Below are positions 52,647 to 61,351 of a DNA stretch of 64,000 nucleotides, piece by piece (within the stretch, counting starts at the first letter, position 1; every line of letters begins with the position of its first letter). Below the pieces are notes generated by a model. The model did no database searches, was not told where the DNA came from, and saw only the letters and a program-made list of their open reading frames with translations. Origin of the DNA: Bacteroidota bacterium. Lineage in GTDB: Bacteria > Bacteroidota > Bacteroidia > Chitinophagales > Chitinophagaceae. The position numbers were made by a program, and so were the translations under genes. The stretch spans positions 62,001 to 126,000 of the forward strand of contig JAFAFR010000037.1 of assembly GCA_023423405.1 (NCBI GenBank), written 5' to 3'.

Positions 52647-53858
52647 ATGGGAGACTATCCAAAGGATTTACAGCATTTTTTCATGGCCGGTATCAGTTAT
52701 AAAAAATCTGATTCAGCGCTTCGTGGTCGTTTTGCTGTTAGTGCCGAAGCCCATCGCCGCATCCTCTCCCAGGCAGCCGCCTTCCAGGTAGCAGAAGTGT
52801 TTGTTTTATCCACCTGCAACCGCACCGAAATCTATGGCCTCGCCAGGGATGTGGAACCCCTGGTCCGCCTCCTCTGCCTGGCCACCGGTGAATCACCCGA
52901 ACTGTTCCAGTCCATCGCTTATATCCATCGCGGAAAGGAAGCCACCCGTCATCTTTTCCAGGTGGCCGGGGGACTCGATTCCCAGATCCTTGGCGACTAC
53001 GAAATTGTTGGCCAGATCAAAACAGCCGTTCGCATAGCCAAGGAAGAAGGCGCCATCGGGCCTTTCCTGGAAAGACTCTATAACCAGGTGCTGCAGGCCT
53101 CCAAACTGATCAAGAACAACACCGCGCTCAGCTCGGGAACCGTATCTGTTTCCTTTGCCGCCATTCAATATGTAAAAGACCAGGTGCCCGATGCGGCAGC
53201 AAAAAACATCCTGCTCATCGGAACCGGTAAGATTGGACGCAATACCTGCAGGAACCTGAGCGATTATATAGGTTGCCGCAACATCACCCTCATCAACCGC
53301 ACCAATGAAAAAGCGGTTGAGCTTGCCCGTGAGCTTGGTATTCGCGCCCTGCCCATGGCTTCGCTGGAAGCCGCTTTGCAGGAAGCCGACATCATTGTGG
53401 TGGCGGCAAATGCGGAAGAGCCCATCGTTCACGCGGGCAACCTGCCGGCGGGTCGCCGCCAGTGGCTGATCGACCTCTCCATTCCCAATAATATAGACCC
53501 GGCCACAGGAACCCTGCAGGGAAAAAGTCTGTTAAATGTGGACGAACTATCGCGCATGAAAGACGAAACCCTGCAGAAAAGAATGGACGAAGTGCCCCGT
53601 GCGCTGGATATCATCCGGGAACAGTCGGCCGAATTTTTTGAATGGTGCAGCATGCGCAAGCAACTGGTGGTACTGGGACAGGTAAAAAGAAAACTGGAAG
53701 AATACAACAGCGAAGCTACCTTTGCCAGTGCGGACGAAGCCGCTTTCAGAATACAGAAGGTCTTAAATACCATGGCCGCCAAAATGCGCCGGCAGAACCA
53801 ACGGGGATGTCAATACCTGGAAGCGATCAACGACTTCATCGCATTTGGTGTCAACTAA
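52647..53858 (+). CDS. hemA: Glutamyl-tRNA reductase
   Basis: Reduces glutamyl-tRNA(Glu) to glutamate-1-semialdehyde, the first committed step of C5 heme synthesis. It has 403 residues. The catalytic Cys57 is in VFVLSTCNRTEIYG, followed by LFQVAGGLDSQILGDYEIVG, the NADPH-binding ILLIGTGKIGRNTCRNL, and a C-terminal dimerisation helix. The start at 52647 (MGDYPKDLQHFFMAGISYKK) is supported by the promoter box just upstream. It is first in the seven-gene hem operon. Confidence 0.96.
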   Translation: MGDYPKDLQHFFMAGISYKKSDSALRGRFAVSAEAHRRILSQAAAFQVAEVFVLSTCNRTEIYGLARDVEPLVRLLCLATGESPELFQSIAYIHRGKEATRHLFQVAGGLDSQILGDYEIVGQIKTAVRIAKEEGAIGPFLERLYNQVLQASKLIKNNTALSSGTVSVSFAAIQYVKDQVPDAAAKNILLIGTGKIGRNTCRNLSDYIGCRNITLINRTNEKAVELARELGIRALPMASLEAALQEADIIVVAANAEEPIVHAGNLPAGRRQWLIDLSIPNNIDPATGTLQGKSLLNVDELSRMKDETLQKRMDEVPRALDIIREQSAEFFEWCSMRKQLVVLGQVKRKLEEYNSEATFASADEAAFRIQKVLNTMAAKMRRQNQRGCQYLEAINDFIAFGVN

Positions 53859-53859
53859 C

Positions 53860-54786
53860 ATGAACAGGAAAATGATCAGGATTGGAACGAGGGACAGTCA
53901 ACTGGCTCTCTGGCAGGCAATACGCGTGCAGGAAGGGCTCCGTGCAAAAGGTTTTGAAGCGGAACTGGTGCCCCTCAAAAGCGATGGCGATATAGACCTG
54001 GTTACGCCACTTTATGAAATGGGCGTACAGGGCATTTTCACCCGGACCCTTGATGCAGCCCTGCTTGCGGGGAAGATCGACCTGGCGGTTCATTCTATGA
54101 AAGACGTTCCCACCCAGCCTGCCCGGGGAATACGCGCGGCGGCGGTGCTGGAACGCGGCAACCCCCTCGATGTGCTGGTACCGAAAGCAGGCACCGACTT
54201 CCTGCATCAACCCGGAGTGGCCGCAACCATTGCAACCAGTTCTACGCGGCGCAAAGCGCAGTGGCTGCACCGTTATCCGGCACACCAGGTCACCAACCTG
54301 CGGGGAAATGTAAATACACGCCTGCGCAAACTCTCGGAAGAGCCCTGGCACGGCGCCATTTTTGCCGCCGCCGGCCTGGAGCGGACCGGCCTGCTCCCCG
54401 CCAACGCGGTACCGCTGCACTGGATGCTGCCCGCGCCGGCGCAGGGCGCCATACTGGTCGTATGCCGCGAGGCCGACGAAGAAAGCTTTGAAATTGCTGC
54501 CCTGCTCAACCATGCGCCCACCGCCCTCTGCACCCAACTGGAAAGGGATTTCCTGCGCGGACTCATGGGCGGCTGCTCCACGCCCATCAGCGCTTATGCA
54601 GAAGCGTTAGGAGAGAGCTGGCGCTTCAGGGGAAATATCTTTGCGCCCGATGGCTCCTCGCATGAGTCCATCGAACTGGAAGAAACCGATCCCGTAAAAG
54701 CCCTGCAACTGGGGAAAACCGCCGCTGCGTTCTTACTGGAAAGAGGAGCCATGCGTCTTCTTGATAAAACCGGGCATCATGGATGA
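53860..54786 (+). CDS. hemC: Hydroxymethylbilane synthase (porphobilinogen deaminase)
   Basis: Polymerises four porphobilinogen units. It has 308 residues from the ATG at 53860, one base after hemA. Seen are RIGTRDSQLALWQA, VHSMKDVPTQP with catalytic Asp82, TSSTRRKAQWL, LRGNVNTRL and the dipyrromethane-cofactor Cys239 in GLMGGCSTPISAYA. The C-terminal domain is of normal length. It overlaps hemD by 8 bases. Confidence 0.96.
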   Translation: MNRKMIRIGTRDSQLALWQAIRVQEGLRAKGFEAELVPLKSDGDIDLVTPLYEMGVQGIFTRTLDAALLAGKIDLAVHSMKDVPTQPARGIRAAAVLERGNPLDVLVPKAGTDFLHQPGVAATIATSSTRRKAQWLHRYPAHQVTNLRGNVNTRLRKLSEEPWHGAIFAAAGLERTGLLPANAVPLHWMLPAPAQGAILVVCREADEESFEIAALLNHAPTALCTQLERDFLRGLMGGCSTPISAYAEALGESWRFRGNIFAPDGSSHESIELEETDPVKALQLGKTAAAFLLERGAMRLLDKTGHHG

Positions 54787-55486
54787 GTTTCCCCTTTTAC
54801 TCAGCACCGGCGCAATGCCGGAAAAACTGGTCGCAGCCGCTTTACAAAAAGGAGTAAGACTGGAGATCTCCCCCTTCATTTCCACAGCACCCCTACGCAC
54901 CACGGAAGTGATCAGCGAAATTGAAGGCATCCTTCAAATGCAGGCGGCCGTTGTATTCACCAGCGTGCAGGCCGTTGAAGCCGTAGCCGCCGTTATGGAC
55001 AATATGCTGCTGCCCGACTGGCAGGTCTTTTGCATCGGCGAAGCAACCAGGAGAAGGGTGGAAAAATTCTTTGGCGCCACAGTCGTAATGGCAACTGCAC
55101 CAGACGCAACGCAGCTCGCGGCCGCCATCCTGGAAAACGAACCAGGCGAAGAACTGTTTTTTTTCTGCGGCGACCAGCGGCGGCCCGAGCTGCCGGAAAT
55201 ACTCAGCAGGGAAGGCATAGAACTGACCGAAATAGTGGTGTACGAAACCCTGCCCCTGCCCCACAGCCTGCCATCCGCAAACTACGCCGGCGTGCTGTTT
55301 TTCAGCCCCTCTGCAGTAGCCTCTTTTTTTAAAAACAACAAGCTCCCCGAACATTGCATTGCCTTCGCCATCGGCGATACAACAGCCAGGGACATACGAA
55401 AATTCAGCAATAACCTGGTAGTGGTTTCTGAAACGCCTTCCAAAGAAGCCCTGCTCGACAAAGCCCTGGAAATAATAGCAACATGA
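54779..55486 (+). CDS. hemD: Uroporphyrinogen-III synthase
   Basis: Closes hydroxymethylbilane to uroporphyrinogen III. This is a fast-evolving family, so the call rests on both weak motifs and position. The 235 residues show TSVQAVEAVAAV, a two-domain alpha/beta pattern with VFCIGEATRRRVEKFFG and FAIGDTTARDIRKF, and VVYETLPLP between the domains. The start is the ATG at 54779, inside the end of hemC; a TTG at 54761 is the alternative. The stop overlaps hemE (ATGA). Confidence 0.88.
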   Translation: MDEFPLLLSTGAMPEKLVAAALQKGVRLEISPFISTAPLRTTEVISEIEGILQMQAAVVFTSVQAVEAVAAVMDNMLLPDWQVFCIGEATRRRVEKFFGATVVMATAPDATQLAAAILENEPGEELFFFCGDQRRPELPEILSREGIELTEIVVYETLPLPHSLPSANYAGVLFFSPSAVASFFKNNKLPEHCIAFAIGDTTARDIRKFSNNLVVVSETPSKEALLDKALEIIAT

Positions 55487-56514
55487 ACCCATTGAAAAAC
55501 GATCTTATTCTCCGCGTACTCAGGGGAGAAAAAACAGAAAGAGTGCCGGTATGGATGATGCGGCAGGCAGGCCGCTACCTTCCGGAATACCTGGTGCTGC
55601 GTGAGAAGTACGGATTTTTTGAACGCTGCCAGACGCCTGAACTGGCCTGCGAAATCACCCTGCAGCCAATCGATCGCCTGGGTGTGGATGCCGCCATCCT
55701 GTTCAGCGATATCCTGGTAGTGCCGCAGGCCATGGGACTGGAAGTGCAGTTGATCGAATCGCGCGGGCCTGTATTGCCGGCACCCATACAGTCGGAGCAG
55801 GACCTCAGCCGCATAACGGTGCCCGATGTGCGCGACCGCCTGCACTACGTATTTGACGCCATCCGCCTTATCAAAAAAGAACTCAACGGGAAAGTGCCGC
55901 TGATCGGGTTTGCAGGCGCACCCTGGACCCTGCTCTGTTATATGGTACAGGGAAAGGGCAGCAAAACATTCGACGAAGCAAAGATCTTTTGTTATACGCA
56001 ACCCGAGCTGGCGCACCGCCTCCTTGGCATGATCACCGATACCACCATCGCCTACCTGAAAGAACAGGTAAAAGCCGGCGCCGATCTGCTGCAGGTCTTC
56101 GACTCCTGGGGCGGCCTCCTTGGCCCGGAAGATTTTGAACAGTTCAGCCTGCAATACATCCGCCGCATCGTGGCGGCGCTGAAAGAAGAAGTGCCTGTGA
56201 TCGTATTCGCCAAAGGCGCCTGGTTTGCCCTGGAAGAAATGGCCGCCACCGGCGCACAAGGACTGGGCATCGACTGGTGCCTGCGCCCGCATACCGCACG
56301 TGCACTCGCAGGAAACAACACCGTACTGCAGGGGAATTTTGACCCCGCCAAACTGCTCAGTCCGGTTCCGCAATTGAAAAAAGAAGTGCTGGCCATGCTG
56401 CAGGCATTCGGTGGACAACAACACATCGCCAACCTCGGTCATGGCATCCTGCCCCAGGTTCCCGTGGACCACGCAAAAGCATTTGTTGATACAGTTCAAA
56501 ACTGGCAACCATGA
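55483..56514 (+). CDS. hemE: Uroporphyrinogen decarboxylase
   Basis: Decarboxylates uroporphyrinogen III to coproporphyrinogen III. It has 343 residues with the family signatures VPVWMMRQAGRYLPEY (near 20-35), AAILFSDILVVPQAMG with the catalytic Asp, GFAGAPWTLLCYMVQGKGSK, VFDSWGGLLGPEDF and GHGILPQVPVDHAKAFV. Its start overlaps hemD and its stop overlaps hemF by 4 bases each. Confidence 0.97.
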   Translation: MNPLKNDLILRVLRGEKTERVPVWMMRQAGRYLPEYLVLREKYGFFERCQTPELACEITLQPIDRLGVDAAILFSDILVVPQAMGLEVQLIESRGPVLPAPIQSEQDLSRITVPDVRDRLHYVFDAIRLIKKELNGKVPLIGFAGAPWTLLCYMVQGKGSKTFDEAKIFCYTQPELAHRLLGMITDTTIAYLKEQVKAGADLLQVFDSWGGLLGPEDFEQFSLQYIRRIVAALKEEVPVIVFAKGAWFALEEMAATGAQGLGIDWCLRPHTARALAGNNTVLQGNFDPAKLLSPVPQLKKEVLAMLQAFGGQQHIANLGHGILPQVPVDHAKAFVDTVQNWQP

Positions 56515-57431
56515 CATTCAGTGAATACACCGGCCCCTGGATCGACTATATCCACCGGTTGCAGGACAATATCTGCAGTACCCTTGAAAAAGCCGACGGC
56601 AAAGCCCGCTTCCACGAAGACCGCTGGGAGCGGCCCGAAGGTGGCGGCGGAAAAACCAGGGTGATCACCAACGGCAACGTTTTCGAAAAAGGCGGTGTAA
56701 ACACCTCCGTGGTATATGGTCCCGTTACCGCTCCCATGCGCCAGCAACTGCAGATGGACGGCAGTTCCTGGTTCGCCTGCGGACTGAGCCTGGTGATCCA
56801 TCCATACAGTCCGCTTGTGCCCACGGTGCATTGCAACTACCGCATGTTTGAACTCTGCAATGAAGAGGGAAAAGTAACCGACCGCTGGTTCGGCGGCGGC
56901 ACCGACCTCACTCCCTATTATTTGTATGAAGAAGACGCCCGGCACTTTCACGGACTCTACAAAACCACCTGCGATGCTTTCGATCCGGCCTTCTATCCCC
57001 GTTTCAAAAAAGCCTGCGACGACTACTTTGTGAACAGCCACCGCAACTCGGAACGAAGGGGAATCGGCGGTATTTTTTACGACCACCAGCGCCCCGATGC
57101 CGACAGGGATACCAACTGGTGGATGCGTTTTGCGCAGGCCTGCGGCGATGCCTTTGTGCCCGCCTATGTTCCCATTGTTGAAAAGAGAAAGAACCTGGCT
57201 TTTACGGAAGCGCAAAAACACTGGCAGGAGATCCGCCGGGGCCGCTACACCGAGTTCAACCTGGTGCACGACCGCGGCACGTTGTTTGGGTTGAAAACCA
57301 ACGGCAGGACCGAAAGCATCCTGATGAGCCTGCCGCCCACCGTACGTTTTGAATACAATTACCAGCCCGCAGCCGGCAGCGCCGAAGAAAAATTATTGCA
57401 GGTTTGCCTGCATCCGGCCGAATGGGCCTAA
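56511..57431 (+). CDS. hemF: Oxygen-dependent coproporphyrinogen III oxidase
   Basis: Oxidatively decarboxylates coproporphyrinogen III using O2. It has 306 residues. Signatures include FHEDRWERPEGGGGKTRVI, FACGLSLVIHPYSPLVPTVH, the CPO motif DRWFGGGTDLTPYY, RRGIGGIFYDHQRP and EFNLVHDRGTLFGLKTNGR. Together with HemJ and HemH it defines an aerobic, protoporphyrin-dependent route. No hemN is in the window. Confidence 0.97.
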   Translation: MTFSEYTGPWIDYIHRLQDNICSTLEKADGKARFHEDRWERPEGGGGKTRVITNGNVFEKGGVNTSVVYGPVTAPMRQQLQMDGSSWFACGLSLVIHPYSPLVPTVHCNYRMFELCNEEGKVTDRWFGGGTDLTPYYLYEEDARHFHGLYKTTCDAFDPAFYPRFKKACDDYFVNSHRNSERRGIGGIFYDHQRPDADRDTNWWMRFAQACGDAFVPAYVPIVEKRKNLAFTEAQKHWQEIRRGRYTEFNLVHDRGTLFGLKTNGRTESILMSLPPTVRFEYNYQPAAGSAEEKLLQVCLHPAEWA

Positions 57432-57440
57432 TTTATAGTT

Positions 57441-58415
57441 ATGTTCCTGCAAAAAAGAAACCGCATACTGCGACAGTCGGCCGCCATCCGCGAAATGGTG
57501 GCGGAAACCCGCCTGCACCCTTCGCAATTCATTGTCCCGCTTTTTATCGATGAAGGAAAGGGTGTAAAAACGGAGATTCCCTCCATGCCCGGTTATTACC
57601 GCTGCAGCCTGGATCACACCGTGGAGGAAGTGAAAGAGATCTGGCAGAAAGGCATCCGCTCCGTACTGCTCTTCATCAAATGTCCCGACGACAAAAAAGA
57701 CAATACCGGCAAAGAAGCCTGGAACCCCGATGGCCTCATGCAACGCAGTATCAAAGCCATCAAGAACGCCGTGCCGGAGATCCTGCTCATGACCGATGTG
57801 GCGCTGGATCCCTATTCTTCCTATGGCCACGATGGCATTGTGGAAAATGGTAAGATCGTGAACGATCCCACCGTGGAAGCGCTGGTGCGCATGAGCATCA
57901 GCCACGCAAAAGCAGGGGCCGACTTTGTAGCGCCCAGCGATATGATGGACGGCCGCATCGGCGCCATCCGCCGCGGACTGGAAACCGAAGGATTTACGGA
58001 AACAGGCATCATGAGCTACAGCGCCAAATATGCATCCTGTTTTTATGGTCCCTTCCGTGATGCGCTTGACAGCGCCCCCGGTTTCGGCGACAAAAAGACC
58101 TACCAGATGAACTACACCAATCGCCTGGAAGCCGTAAAAGAAACACTCGCGGATATTGAAGAAGGCGCCGATATCGTAATGGTGAAACCCGCACTCAGTT
58201 ACCTGGACATCATACGCGACATCAAAAACCAGGTGACCGTCCCCGTTAGTGCCTATAACATCAGCGGCGAATACGCCATGATCAAAGCAGCCGCCGAAAA
58301 GGGATGGATCAACGAAGACAAGGCCATCCTGGAAACGCTCACCTCCATACGCCGTGCCGGAGCCGATCTCATCGCCACCTATTTTGCCAAACAGGCGGCA
58401 GACCTGCTCGGTTAA
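57441..58415 (+). CDS. hemB: Delta-aminolevulinic acid dehydratase (porphobilinogen synthase)
   Basis: Condenses two 5-aminolevulinate molecules to porphobilinogen. It has 324 residues. The active-site lysines are visible in SYSAKYASCFYGPFRDA and DIVMVKPALSYLDI. The metal loop reads LLMTDVALDPYSSYGHDG, so the three cysteines of zinc-type enzymes are replaced. This points to a magnesium-type enzyme (family knowledge). The gene follows hemF by 9 bases. Confidence 0.96.
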   Translation: MFLQKRNRILRQSAAIREMVAETRLHPSQFIVPLFIDEGKGVKTEIPSMPGYYRCSLDHTVEEVKEIWQKGIRSVLLFIKCPDDKKDNTGKEAWNPDGLMQRSIKAIKNAVPEILLMTDVALDPYSSYGHDGIVENGKIVNDPTVEALVRMSISHAKAGADFVAPSDMMDGRIGAIRRGLETEGFTETGIMSYSAKYASCFYGPFRDALDSAPGFGDKKTYQMNYTNRLEAVKETLADIEEGADIVMVKPALSYLDIIRDIKNQVTVPVSAYNISGEYAMIKAAAEKGWINEDKAILETLTSIRRAGADLIATYFAKQAADLLG

Positions 58416-58443
58416 TCTCTTATCTCAACAACTACCCATAGCT

Positions 58444-59730
58444 ATGAGCACCTCATCTTCTCCTGCCCTCTTCGCCCGCGCCCAGCAATCCATTCCCGGT
58501 GGCGTGAATTCGCCCGTGCGCGCTTTCAAAAGCGTGGGCGGCACGCCGGTATTCATGCAAAAAGGCAAGGGCGCTTATCTTACCGATGTAGACGGAAACG
58601 AGTACATCGATTACATCGCCTCCTGGGGCCCGCTGATCCTGGGTCATGCGCATGAGCCCGTGGTAGCTGCCATCCGTGCGTATGCGGAATACGGCACCAG
58701 CTTCGGCACACCCACCGAACTGGAGATCCTGATGGCGGAGCGGATCAAAGAAATGGCGCCCGGCATCGACCTCATCCGGATGGTAAGCAGCGGCACCGAA
58801 GCCTGCATGAGCGCCATCCGCCTGGCCAGGGGTTATACCGGCAAAAACAAGATCATAAAATTTGAAGGCTGTTACCATGGGCATGCCGACAGCTTCCTGG
58901 TGAAAGCCGGCAGCGGCCTGGCCACCCTAAACATTCAAACCGTGCCCGGCGTTACCGGTGGCGTAAGTGCCGATACACTCACCTGCGCCTACAACGACCT
59001 GGTGGCAGTGGAGCAACTGGTATCTCAGCACAAGGGGCAAATTGCCGCCATCATCATTGAGCCGGTTGCCGGCAATATGGGATGCATCCTGCCCAAAGCC
59101 GGGTTCCTGGAAGGGCTGCGGAAAATCTGCGACGCAGAAAACATTGTATTTATTTTCGATGAAGTGATGACGGGCTTCCGTCTCGCAAAGGGCGGCGCCC
59201 AGGAAAGGCTGGACATCCGCGCCGACCTCGTGACCTATGGCAAAGTGATCGGCGCCGGCATGCCCGTAGGCGCTTTCGGAGGGAAAAAAGAGATCATGGA
59301 AATGATAGCCCCGCTCGGAAAAGTGTACCAGGCCGGCACCCTCAGCGGAAACCCCATTGCCATGATCGCGGGTTATACCCTGCTTACAGAGCTGCTGCAC
59401 AATCCATCCATTTACCAGGAGCTGGAAGACAAAACCCTTTACCTGAAAAACGGCCTGGAAAAAGCGGTGGGCGCTGCCGGCGTCCCCTTTGTGATCAACC
59501 AACTGGGATCCATGATCAGCCTTCACTTCAGCGAAAAGCCCGTTACCGATTTTGCATCTGCCGCCGCGGCCGACAACCAGCGGTTCAATCGCTTTTTCCA
59601 TGGCATGCTGCAGCAGGGTGTTTATCTTCCCCCCTCTGCTTTTGAAAGCTGGTTCCTGAACAATGCGCTCACCAAAGAAGACCTCGACAAAACCATTGAA
59701 GCCGCCGGAAAAGCCCTCAGGGAAAGCTGA
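58444..59730 (+). CDS. hemL: Glutamate-1-semialdehyde 2,1-aminomutase
   Basis: PLP enzyme that isomerises glutamate-1-semialdehyde to 5-aminolevulinate. It has 428 residues from the ATG at 58444; the frame continues upstream into hemB and is not coding there. Seen are QQSIPGGVNSPVRAFKSVGG, MVSSGTEACMSAIRLARG, KFEGCYHGHADSFLVKAGSG, IFDEVMTGFR and the Schiff-base Lys in VTYGKVIGAGMPVGAFGG. It completes the C5 branch begun by hemA and is last in the hem operon. Confidence 0.97.
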   Translation: MSTSSSPALFARAQQSIPGGVNSPVRAFKSVGGTPVFMQKGKGAYLTDVDGNEYIDYIASWGPLILGHAHEPVVAAIRAYAEYGTSFGTPTELEILMAERIKEMAPGIDLIRMVSSGTEACMSAIRLARGYTGKNKIIKFEGCYHGHADSFLVKAGSGLATLNIQTVPGVTGGVSADTLTCAYNDLVAVEQLVSQHKGQIAAIIIEPVAGNMGCILPKAGFLEGLRKICDAENIVFIFDEVMTGFRLAKGGAQERLDIRADLVTYGKVIGAGMPVGAFGGKKEIMEMIAPLGKVYQAGTLSGNPIAMIAGYTLLTELLHNPSIYQELEDKTLYLKNGLEKAVGAAGVPFVINQLGSMISLHFSEKPVTDFASAAAADNQRFNRFFHGMLQQGVYLPPSAFESWFLNNALTKEDLDKTIEAAGKALRES

Positions 59731-59783
59731 ATCTTGCTCCTGTCGTAAAGGGGAATTTCTTACCTTCCATAAAAGAGAATCAT

Positions 59784-60296
59784 ATGTTGAGCAAATCCAT
59801 CGCCGAAGCACTGAACAACCAGGTACAAATGGAAGCCGAATCTTCACAGGCCTATCTGGCCATGGCGTCCTGGGCCGATATACAACCCGGATTGCAGGGT
59901 GTATGCAGTTTTTTTTACCAGCAGTCCGATGAAGAGCGGGTGCACATGCTCAAACTGATCGCTTTTATCAACGAAAGGGGCGGCTTCGGCATTGTACCGC
60001 CGCTGGAACAGCCCATTCTCACGTTTAAGAGCCTGCGCAGCGCTTTCGCCGAATTCCTGAAACACGAGCTCAAGGTGAGCAACAGCATCAACGACATTGT
60101 ACACCTGGCCCTTTCGGAAAAAGACTATGCCACGCACAACTTCCTGCAATGGTATGTAACCGAGCAGATGGAGGAAGAAAGGCTGGCCCGCGTGCTCAAT
60201 GAAAAACTGGAGCTGATAGGAGAAGACAAAAGCGGACTCTACCTGTTCGACCGTGACATCATGGCCTACCGCAACGCAGAAGGCAAAAAGAAATAA
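59784..60296 (+). CDS. ftnA: Ferritin (non-heme)
   Basis: A 170-residue four-helix iron-storage protein forming 24-mers. The ferroxidase-type residues are in QMEAESSQAYLAMASWAD (Glu/Tyr), QQSDEERVHMLKL (Glu-Glu-x-x-His) and TEQMEEERLARVL. No heme-binding or pore oddities are seen. It follows hemL by 53 bases and precedes a convergent AraC-type regulator, so iron storage sits beside heme synthesis. A weak TACCTTCC element (59761-59768) may be its promoter. Confidence 0.95.
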   Translation: MLSKSIAEALNNQVQMEAESSQAYLAMASWADIQPGLQGVCSFFYQQSDEERVHMLKLIAFINERGGFGIVPPLEQPILTFKSLRSAFAEFLKHELKVSNSINDIVHLALSEKDYATHNFLQWYVTEQMEEERLARVLNEKLELIGEDKSGLYLFDRDIMAYRNAEGKKK

Positions 60297-60312
60297 TTCC
60301 GTTACAACCGCA

Positions 60313-61203
60313 TCAATGCAGGAGAAGTTCACAGGGTTTGATCCCTGTGTGCTTCTTGAAAGCGGTGGAAAAATGGGAGATGGAACTGTAACCCAGCATC
60401 AGGGAAACCTCGGTGACCGATAAACCTTTTTCATACAACAGGTAGCGGGCATGTTCCATGCGCTGTACCTGGTAAAAATCGAATACCGTGGTGCCATACA
60501 TTTCCTTGAAACCTTTTTTAAGGTAACATTCGTTGATGGCCACTTTCCGGCTCAGTTCCTTGATGGTGATGGGCTCACCAATATGCTGCAGCAATACCTC
60601 GCGGGCCTTTTCAATTTTCTCCCGGTCCGAATCGTTCGCCAGGAACTTGCAACTGAACACCATTTCTTCCCGCTCCCCTACCATGCATTCCAGGCTGTAC
60701 AACAGGAGCATCTGCATCTGGGCGTTCACAAAAATATTTTCCATGGAACCCTCATAGCTGTGGTTCAGCATGGTATCGAGCAGCGAACGGATGCGGCTGC
60801 AAAGCGTAATGATCCGGGAAAAAGAGCTTGTATGCTTGAAACGCACGATGTCATCCGGCAGGCTTCCTGCCCTGGCTTTTGCCGAGAACTGGGAAAGATG
60901 GGAAGGGGTGAATACAAAGCTCAGCACGTCGATGCTGGGAACCTGGTTCTGGCAGTTGGCATTTTGCCGGGCCTTGCACTGCTGGCATTCGGTTTCCTTT
61001 TCCTGGCAATACATATTACCAGAAATACAAAAGCGTAACTCAAGGTAATTTTCCCTGCTACGGGTATTTTCCCGGTTGTAGGCCAGCATGCCAATGTCTT
61101 CAATGCCCCACTGGGCCTGCTTCCGGTACCGGTACATCGTGTATTTGACGGAACCCGGGATCTGTTGTTCCTTCACCTGGAGGAGCTCCAGTTCGTTGTG
61201 CAT
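60313..61203 (-). CDS. AraC-family regulator with a cysteine cluster
   Basis: A C-terminal AraC DNA-binding domain with two helix-turn-helix units contains ITIKELSRKVAINECYLKKG and VTEVSLMLGYSSISHFSTAF. The N-terminal sensor part carries five cysteines in 26 residues (RFCISGNMYCQEKETECQQC and a sixth-turn NCQ), which may bind metal, heme or an Fe-S cluster or act as a redox switch (inference). The start is uncertain: the ATG at 61203 (296 residues) or the ATG at 61251 (312), the latter only 7 bases after a TAAATTTG box. It is convergent with ferritin and divergent from gyrB. Confidence 0.87.
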   Translation of the reverse strand: MHNELELLQVKEQQIPGSVKYTMYRYRKQAQWGIEDIGMLAYNRENTRSRENYLELRFCISGNMYCQEKETECQQCKARQNANCQNQVPSIDVLSFVFTPSHLSQFSAKARAGSLPDDIVRFKHTSSFSRIITLCSRIRSLLDTMLNHSYEGSMENIFVNAQMQMLLLYSLECMVGEREEMVFSCKFLANDSDREKIEKAREVLLQHIGEPITIKELSRKVAINECYLKKGFKEMYGTTVFDFYQVQRMEHARYLLYEKGLSVTEVSLMLGYSSISHFSTAFKKHTGIKPCELLLH

Positions 61204-61258
61204 AATAGGCTCCTTGCGGGCCAGGGATATTATTTCAGCGGGTTGGTGCATCAAGCTG

Positions 61259-61266
61259 CAAATTTA
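61259..61266 (-). promoter_or_regulatory. TAAATTTG -7 box of the AraC-type gene
   Basis: Exact TAnnTTTG on the minus strand. It would give a leaderless message if translation starts at 61251, or about a 50-base leader if it starts at 61203. Confidence 0.45.
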
Positions 61267-61298
61267 AGGTAAAACAGGGTTCCAAGCGGCCTTTTTCG

Positions 61299-61306
61299 TA
61301 CATTTG
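61299..61306 (+). promoter_or_regulatory. TACATTTG -7 box of gyrB
   Basis: Exact TAnnTTTG, 45 bases before the gyrB ATG. The 100-base gap is shared with the divergent AraC-type gene. Confidence 0.5.
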
Positions 61307-61351
61307 CCAATAGCCAATTTTTAATTACAAAAGACGCTCCCGATAGTTTTT

